Under the pieces are notes generated by a model. The model did no database searches. It was not told where the DNA came from and saw only the letters and a list, made by a program, of their open reading frames with translations. A stretch of 10,486 nucleotides of DNA from an uncultured Chloroflexota bacterium (lineage in GTDB: Bacteria > Chloroflexota > Limnocylindria > Limnocylindrales > CSP1-4). Location: assembly GCA_903928275.1 (NCBI GenBank), contig CAIYQJ010000434.1:1-10486 (forward strand). The letters are read 5' to 3'. Position numbers and translations under genes: made by a program. This document shows positions 6,623 through 10,486 of the stretch, one piece after another (positions within the stretch are counted from its first letter, which is position 1; every line of letters begins with the position of its first letter).

Positions 6623-7782
6623 CACTCGGCGCGGGTCTGTCTCAGGTTCACGCTCTGGAGGATGCCGAGCCCGAGCGCCAGCGTGATGAGGGACGCGCCA
6701 CCGTGGGTGATGAACGGGAGCGGGATGCCGGTGATCGGCATGATCCCGATGACCATGCCCACGTTCACGAGGAGCTGGAACAGGATCAACGACGCGAGGC
6801 CGGCCCCGAAGAGCGTCCCGAACGGGTCGCGGGACCTCCAGGCCGACGCGAGCACGCGCCACAGGAGAGCCGCGAACAGCGCGAACACCACGAGGGCGCC
6901 GACGAACCCCAGCTCCTCGGCGAGGATCGCGAAGACGAAGTCCGTCGTCTGCACCGGGAGGAAGTCGAGCTGGTTCTGCGTCCCGTTCGTCAGGCCCTTC
7001 CCGAGCAACCCGCCGGCCCCGACCGCGATCTGCGACTGCAGCAGGTGATATCCGGAACCCTGCGGATCACTGGCGGGATCGAGGAAGCTCAGCAGGCGCG
7101 CCTTCTGGTAGTCGTGGAGGATGAAGTTCCAGGCTACCGGGACGAAGGCGACGGCGGCCGCTGCGAGCACCGCGAGCCAGCGGATGCTGGCGCCCGACAT
7201 GAAGAGCATCCCCGCCACGATCGCGAAGAGGACGAGGGCGGTGCCCAGGTCAGGCTGGAGCATGACGAGCACCACGACAGGGGCCATGAGGAGGCCCGCG
7301 CCGAGGATCGTGGACAGGGAATCGAGCCGGGCTTCGCGCGCGCTGAGGAAGCGGGCCAGGACGATGATCATGAGGATCTTCGCGAGCTCGCTGAACTGGA
7401 ACTGCATCCCGATGATGGGGATCGTGATCCAGCGCGAGCTGTTCCCCACGCCGGTGCCGATCGCGAGCGAGAGGACGAGCAGGCCGAGGTTCAGCCCGTA
7501 CAGCGGCCAGGCGAACGTCTTGAGCCACTTGTAGTCGAACGCGGTCGCGGCCGCGAACACGACCACGGCGATGCCGGACCACATGACGCCGCGCGTGAAG
7601 GTCGTACCCATCGCGAGTGGCGACGATCCGTCGTGGACGCTGTTGCTGTACGCCATCACGAGCCCGAACGTCATGAGCATGAGCGCGTAGACCGACAGCT
7701 GCCAGTCGTACGTTCGCCACGCCGTGCCCACGGCTCGCGTGGCGGCGCCGAGGCGCGCGGGCTCCGCTCGGAGGACGCCCAT
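6619..7782 (-). CDS. rodA: RodA, SEDS-family peptidoglycan glycosyltransferase
   Basis: This 387-residue polytopic membrane protein polymerises lipid II into glycan strands in complex with PBP2. About ten hydrophobic segments are visible. SEDS motifs include SSRWITI (115-121), QFSELAK (129-135), LQPDLGTAL (175-183), YQKARLLSFLDP (225-236), QTTDFVFAILAEELG (278-292) and the C-terminal TGIPLPFITHGGAS (351-364). Asp281 in the TDFVFA motif is my candidate for the essential SEDS aspartate. The ATG at 7782 was chosen because 52 in-frame residues upstream overlap the 3' end of the PBP2 gene in another frame and do not look like RodA. No clear Shine-Dalgarno sequence precedes it, so translation may depend on the upstream gene. 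The stop overlaps the following GTG by 4 nt. Adjacency to mreD and mrdA favours RodA over FtsW. One oddity is Phe in place of the usual Pro in the QPSE motif. Confidence 0.95.
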   Translation of the reverse strand: MGVLRAEPARLGAATRAVGTAWRTYDWQLSVYALMLMTFGLVMAYSNSVHDGSSPLAMGTTFTRGVMWSGIAVVVFAAATAFDYKWLKTFAWPLYGLNLGLLVLSLAIGTGVGNSSRWITIPIIGMQFQFSELAKILMIIVLARFLSAREARLDSLSTILGAGLLMAPVVVLVMLQPDLGTALVLFAIVAGMLFMSGASIRWLAVLAAAAVAFVPVAWNFILHDYQKARLLSFLDPASDPQGSGYHLLQSQIAVGAGGLLGKGLTNGTQNQLDFLPVQTTDFVFAILAEELGFVGALVVFALFAALLWRVLASAWRSRDPFGTLFGAGLASLILFQLLVNVGMVIGIMPITGIPLPFITHGGASLITLALGLGILQSVNLRQTRAEW

Positions 7783-7831
7783 CAGCGGACGACCCGGCGG
7801 GAGTGCATGGCGGTCGACGTGGATCGGCCCA

Positions 7832-9721
7832 TCAATCCCCGTAGAAGTTCCCGCGCACGAGAAGCGACGGGATCCGGTAATCCTTCTTGATGCCGTAGTG
7901 TAGCTGCAGGTAGTACTTGGCGATCTCCGTGGCGGCATTGCCGACGGTGTCCGCCCCGTACACGAACGAGACGAACGCCAGCTGCGAGTCCGGCTTGCGG
8001 ACGTCGCCGCTCTTCGAGACGAACCCGACGTACCAGTTGTGGTAGGGCAGGCGGCCCTGGGCGTCCTTCACACCGTACTCCGCCGTGCCGGTCTTCCCCA
8101 TCACGATGATCGGCATGTCCACCACGTTGTACGTGTGGCGGATCGTCGCGACGCGACGGGCGGCGAGACGCATGGTCACCAGGTTCGCGGCGCTCACGGG
8201 CAGCTTCCGGATGAGATGCGGGGTGAACGCCCGGACCACCGTGCCGTCGGCCGCCTTGATCTCGCGGACGACCTGCGGCTGGTACAGCTTGCCGCCGTTC
8301 GCGAGCGCCGCGTACGCGTTGAGCACCTGGAGCGGCGTCGAGACGTCGAAGCCCTGGCCGATCCCCGCCTGGAGCGTCTCGCCCGGGAAGATCGCCTGGC
8401 CGAACGTGTCCTGCTTCCACTGGTTGGACGGGACGAGGCCGGCGACCTCGCCGGGGAGGTCGATCCCGGTGAGTGCCCCGAAGCCGAACTCCTTCGCCCA
8501 GTACGCGAGCCGTTCGATGCCGAGCATCGCCGACACCTGGTAGAAGAACGTGTCGCTCGATCGCCCGAAGCCCTCGGTGATCGTCAGCGGCCCCCAGCCG
8601 GCGCGGTTCCACTCCCAGTACTTGTCCGGGCCGATCTGGACGAACGGCTTGGACAGGACCTCGGTCGTCGGGGTGAGCTTCTTGTCCTGGAGGGCGCCGG
8701 TCCCCGTGACGAGCTTGTACGTGGATCCCGGCGGGTACTGCTCCGCGATCGCGTGGTCGAGGAAGGGCGTGTCCTTGTTGGACAGGTACGCCCGCATCTG
8801 CGCGTCGGTGATCCCCCGAGCGAAGTCGTTCGCGTCGTAGGTCGGCAGGCTGACCAAGGCGAGGATCTCGCCCGTCTGGGGGTTCATGACTGCGAAGACC
8901 CCGCGCTGGACGCCCGCCGTCTTCAGGCCCCATTCGAGCGCCTGCTGCGCGTACTGCTGCTCCTTCACGTCGATCGAGAGGACGAGCGACTGGCCGGGCT
9001 GCGGGACGCTCGTCGTCTGCAGGACGCGGATCACGCGGCCGGTGGCGTCGCGTTCGACCTGCTGCTGGCCGTAGACGCCGCGAAGGGCCGTCTCGTAGGA
9101 GGATTCCACGCCGGCCTGGCCGATCGGGTCATCCGGCAGGTAGCCCTTCGCCTCGAGGTCGGCAAGCTGCGGAGCGCCGATGGCGCCCGTGTACCCGATG
9201 ACCTGGGAGAACAGCGGGCCGTAGATGTAGTCCCGCCGCGACTCCGCCGTGACCTCGACGCCCGGGAGCTTGAGCCCCTCCTCCGCGATCAGGCGGGCGG
9301 TGGACTCATCGACGTCGCTCTTGATCCGGACGAGGTCGAAACGCGACCCGGGGTTGGCTTCGATCCTCGCGTTGATGTCCGTCGACTTCATCCCGAGCAG
9401 GTCCGCGAGCCGGGCCACGACCGCGTCGCGCTGCGGATACGGCAGATCCGCGGGCCGGATCTTCACGGACCACGTCGGGATGTTCTGGACGAGCGCATGG
9501 CCGGACCGGTCGTAGACGATGCCCCGCGTGCTCGGGACCGACACGGAGGCCGTCATGTTGGCCTGCGCGAGCGCCTCGAATCGAGGGGCCTGCTGGATCT
9601 GGAGGAAGACGAGCCGCGTCGTCAACGCGCCGACGACCACCGCGATCGCGACCCCGAAGGCCAGGAAGCGCATCGGGCGGCGCGAACGGACGGTCTCGTT
9701 CGGCAGGAGGGAGTCGTTCAC
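7832..9721 (-). CDS. mrdA: Penicillin-binding protein 2, elongation-type peptidoglycan DD-transpeptidase
   Basis: This 629-residue class B PBP cross-links new peptidoglycan outside the membrane as partner of the RodA glycosyltransferase encoded next. A short cytoplasmic N terminus leads to one membrane anchor (about 18-41). The pedestal domain begins with RGIVYDRSG (66-74) and runs to about 240. The transpeptidase domain carries the SxxK motif STYK (333-336, nucleophile Ser333), SSD (388-390) at the SxN position, and KTGT (543-546). Asp in the third place of the second motif is, to my knowledge, tolerated in PBP2-type enzymes. LTGIDLPGE (417-425) and GIGQG (453-457) are also typical. The start is GTG at 9721, giving a GTGA overlap with the mreD stop and an N terminus of normal length; AGGAG lies about 11 nt upstream. 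A gap of 49 bp separates it from rodA. Distinction from divisome PBP3/FtsI rests mainly on the mreD/rodA context. Confidence 0.96.
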   Translation of the reverse strand: MNDSLLPNETVRSRRPMRFLAFGVAIAVVVGALTTRLVFLQIQQAPRFEALAQANMTASVSVPSTRGIVYDRSGHALVQNIPTWSVKIRPADLPYPQRDAVVARLADLLGMKSTDINARIEANPGSRFDLVRIKSDVDESTARLIAEEGLKLPGVEVTAESRRDYIYGPLFSQVIGYTGAIGAPQLADLEAKGYLPDDPIGQAGVESSYETALRGVYGQQQVERDATGRVIRVLQTTSVPQPGQSLVLSIDVKEQQYAQQALEWGLKTAGVQRGVFAVMNPQTGEILALVSLPTYDANDFARGITDAQMRAYLSNKDTPFLDHAIAEQYPPGSTYKLVTGTGALQDKKLTPTTEVLSKPFVQIGPDKYWEWNRAGWGPLTITEGFGRSSDTFFYQVSAMLGIERLAYWAKEFGFGALTGIDLPGEVAGLVPSNQWKQDTFGQAIFPGETLQAGIGQGFDVSTPLQVLNAYAALANGGKLYQPQVVREIKAADGTVVRAFTPHLIRKLPVSAANLVTMRLAARRVATIRHTYNVVDMPIIVMGKTGTAEYGVKDAQGRLPYHNWYVGFVSKSGDVRKPDSQLAFVSFVYGADTVGNAATEIAKYYLQLHYGIKKDYRIPSLLVRGNFYGD

Positions 9722-10218
9722 CAGGCTGCACGCTCCTGCTCGCCGAATCGGCGGCGGAGGAGGATGGCGATCGGCAGGATCACGACGTAGATCGCTGTCG
9801 TGTAGATCGCATCCGGAATGACCGGCCCGAAGCGGTCGGGCGCCGGGACCGGCCCGGCCAGAGCACCATACACGAGGTTCCAGAGAAGCGCCGTCACGAC
9901 CGACAGCACGAACGCGGTGACGACGAGGATCGGTACGCGCGCCCGCGCCCCCGTGCGGGCGGCTGTAGCGTGTACGGCGGCGGCCAGGAGCAGGACGAAG
10001 GACGTCGACCCGAGAGGGCGGAGCACGAGCGCGTCGAGCACGATGCCGCCGACGAACGCAGCGACCATCGCCGCGTCGAACAGGCCGAACGATGCCCACA
10101 ACAGCACGACCACCAACAGGAGGTCCGGCGTCGCGCCGCCGATCCGCGCGAAAGGCACGATGCTCGCCTGGAGGAGCGCCGCCGCGAGGGCCGTGACCGC
10201 CGCGAGAGCGAGACGCAT
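9718..10218 (-). CDS. mreD: Rod shape-determining protein MreD
   Basis: This 166-residue integral membrane protein is the likely MreD subunit of the elongasome, which with MreB, MreC, PBP2 and RodA guides lateral-wall peptidoglycan synthesis. Hydrophobic segments lie near residues 3-22, 32-45, 49-66, 72-88, 94-118 and 136-154. Residues 30-41 (TPDLLLVVVLLW) and 57-64 (GGIVLDAL) fit the MreD pattern of a Pro-Asp-Leu start to TM2 and a conserved Gly/Asp in TM3. I chose the ATG at 10218 because it begins the first membrane helix; upstream in-frame sequence is Arg-rich and partly tandem repeat, so it is not MreD. The length fits the family (about 160-175). Its TGA overlaps the next gene's GTG by 4 nt. 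The usual upstream neighbours mreB and mreC are not in the window; the repeat array lies there. The call rests on topology, motif and context because MreD is poorly conserved. Confidence 0.85.
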   Translation of the reverse strand: MRLALAAVTALAAALLQASIVPFARIGGATPDLLLVVVLLWASFGLFDAAMVAAFVGGIVLDALVLRPLGSTSFVLLLAAAVHATAARTGARARVPILVVTAFVLSVVTALLWNLVYGALAGPVPAPDRFGPVIPDAIYTTAIYVVILPIAILLRRRFGEQERAAW

Positions 10219-10337
10219 GGTCGGTCGGACCTCTCGGTGCGGGCGCCGCGCTCGTCCGGAGCGGCGATCGCCGAGGCCGGACGGGCCTAGCGATGATACG
10301 AGGGTCGATCGCGGAGCGCCATGCGGCAGCTTTCGAA
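10219..10337 (-). promoter_or_regulatory. Leader upstream of mreD with a weak candidate -10
   Basis: No gene is visible between the tandem repeats and mreD. On the minus strand the hexamer TATCAT (10293-10298) matches the sigma-70 -10 consensus at five of six positions. No convincing -35 lies 16-18 bp upstream, so promoter assignment is weak. A perfect 10-bp palindrome, GGCGATCGCC, sits at 10263-10272, and a small hairpin with AGGCC/GGCCT arms at 10274-10288; both would fall in the 5' leader. An AGAGG stretch about 11 nt before the mreD ATG is a possible ribosome binding site. If the -10 is real, the leader would be about 70 nt and the tandem repeats would begin about 40 bp upstream of it. 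Confidence 0.3.
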
Positions 10338-10486
10338 CGGCGGCGATGCGAGGCACGCCCGGAACACCGGCATGTCCGCGGGCGCGGCGGCGATGCGAGG
10401 CACGCCCGGAACACCGGCATGTCCGCGGGCGCGGCGGCGATGCGAGGCACGCCCGGAACACCGGCATGTCCGCGGGCGCGGCGGCG
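10338..10486. repeat. 47-bp perfect tandem repeat array (3 full units plus partial ends)
   Basis: Three consecutive identical 47-bp units occupy 10345-10391, 10392-10438 and 10439-10485. Partial identity extends back to 10338, and the window ends within the next unit at 10486, so the true copy number is unknown. No mismatches are seen between units. Each unit holds an imperfect inverted repeat: read on the minus strand, GCGCCCG pairs with CGGGCGT, then a bulged C, then GGACA pairs with TGTTC, around a six-base loop TGCCGG. In unit 1 this core is about 10355-10385. Because 47 is not a multiple of three, a translated frame would rotate between units, which argues against a protein repeat. Minus-strand frames stay open here only because the DNA is GC-rich. 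It could be a minisatellite, tandem protein-binding sites upstream of mreD, or an assembly artefact at a contig end. Confidence 0.95.

Noticed and set aside
4415..7048. Very long plus-strand open frame (877 codons), plus others at 8039-9790, 6496-7890 and 121-1374
   Set aside because: They lie opposite well-identified minus-strand genes, are Arg/Asp/His/Glu-rich with no recognisable domain, and are the expected antisense shadows in GC-rich DNA.
10263..10272. GGCGATCGCC palindrome as a specific operator
   Set aside because: A single 10-bp GC-rich palindrome is expected by chance in this composition; kept only as a note in the leader entry.
10219..10467. N-terminal extensions of mreD or mrdA reaching into the repeats
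   Set aside because: The extra residues are Arg/Pro-rich repeat translation with no family similarity, and the conserved N termini begin at 10218 and 9721.
10338..10486. CRISPR array
   Set aside because: The 47-bp units abut directly with no unique spacers, and no cas genes are present.

Overview
The window comes from a high-GC bacterial chromosome. Every gene I can support lies on the minus strand, so the reading order runs from position 10486 down to 1. Ten genes are packed end to end: mreD, mrdA (PBP2), rodA, a B12-binding-type radical SAM gene (TIGR03960 family), its DUF2344/TIGR03936 partner, rplU, rpmA, rpmE, a DUF1385 (YqhQ-like) membrane protein gene and prfA. This order resembles clusters known from Firmicutes, Chloroflexota and related non-proteobacterial lineages. 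With the very high GC content, the YqhQ-like gene next to prfA and a zinc-type L31, my best guess is a Chloroflexota MAG or isolate, possibly a Limnocylindria-like lineage. That placement is inference; a marker-gene tree would settle it.

Layout. Positions 10338-10486 are perfect 47-bp tandem repeats (three full units plus partial ends) that run off the window edge. Positions 10219-10337 are a non-coding leader with a weak -10-like hexamer. Next comes the cell-elongation block: mreD (10218-9718), mrdA (9721-7832) and rodA (7782-6619). These would supply a membrane component of the elongasome, the transpeptidase and the glycosyltransferase of lateral-wall peptidoglycan synthesis. The radical SAM gene (6622-4535) overlaps rodA by 4 nt, and the DUF2344 gene (4436-3732) follows after 98 bp.

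A 188-bp gap (3731-3544) then holds the best promoter in the window, TTGACG-17 bp-TACCAT, with its -35 inside a nested dyad. It should start a ribosomal-protein transcript: rplU (3543-2896) and rpmA (2893-2615), possibly continuing through a stem-loop into rpmE (2538-2323), the DUF1385 gene (2276-1095) and prfA (1098-13). prfA ends 12 bp from the window edge.

The genes are mostly conserved housekeeping genes, and I do not see a defence system, mobile element or new multi-gene system. The parts most worth a second look are the hairpin-forming 47-bp repeat array, the roughly 110-residue C-terminal extension on ribosomal protein L21, the dyad over the rplU promoter, the repeat-bearing low-complexity tail on the DUF1385 protein, and the functionally undefined radical SAM/DUF2344 pair between wall and ribosome genes.
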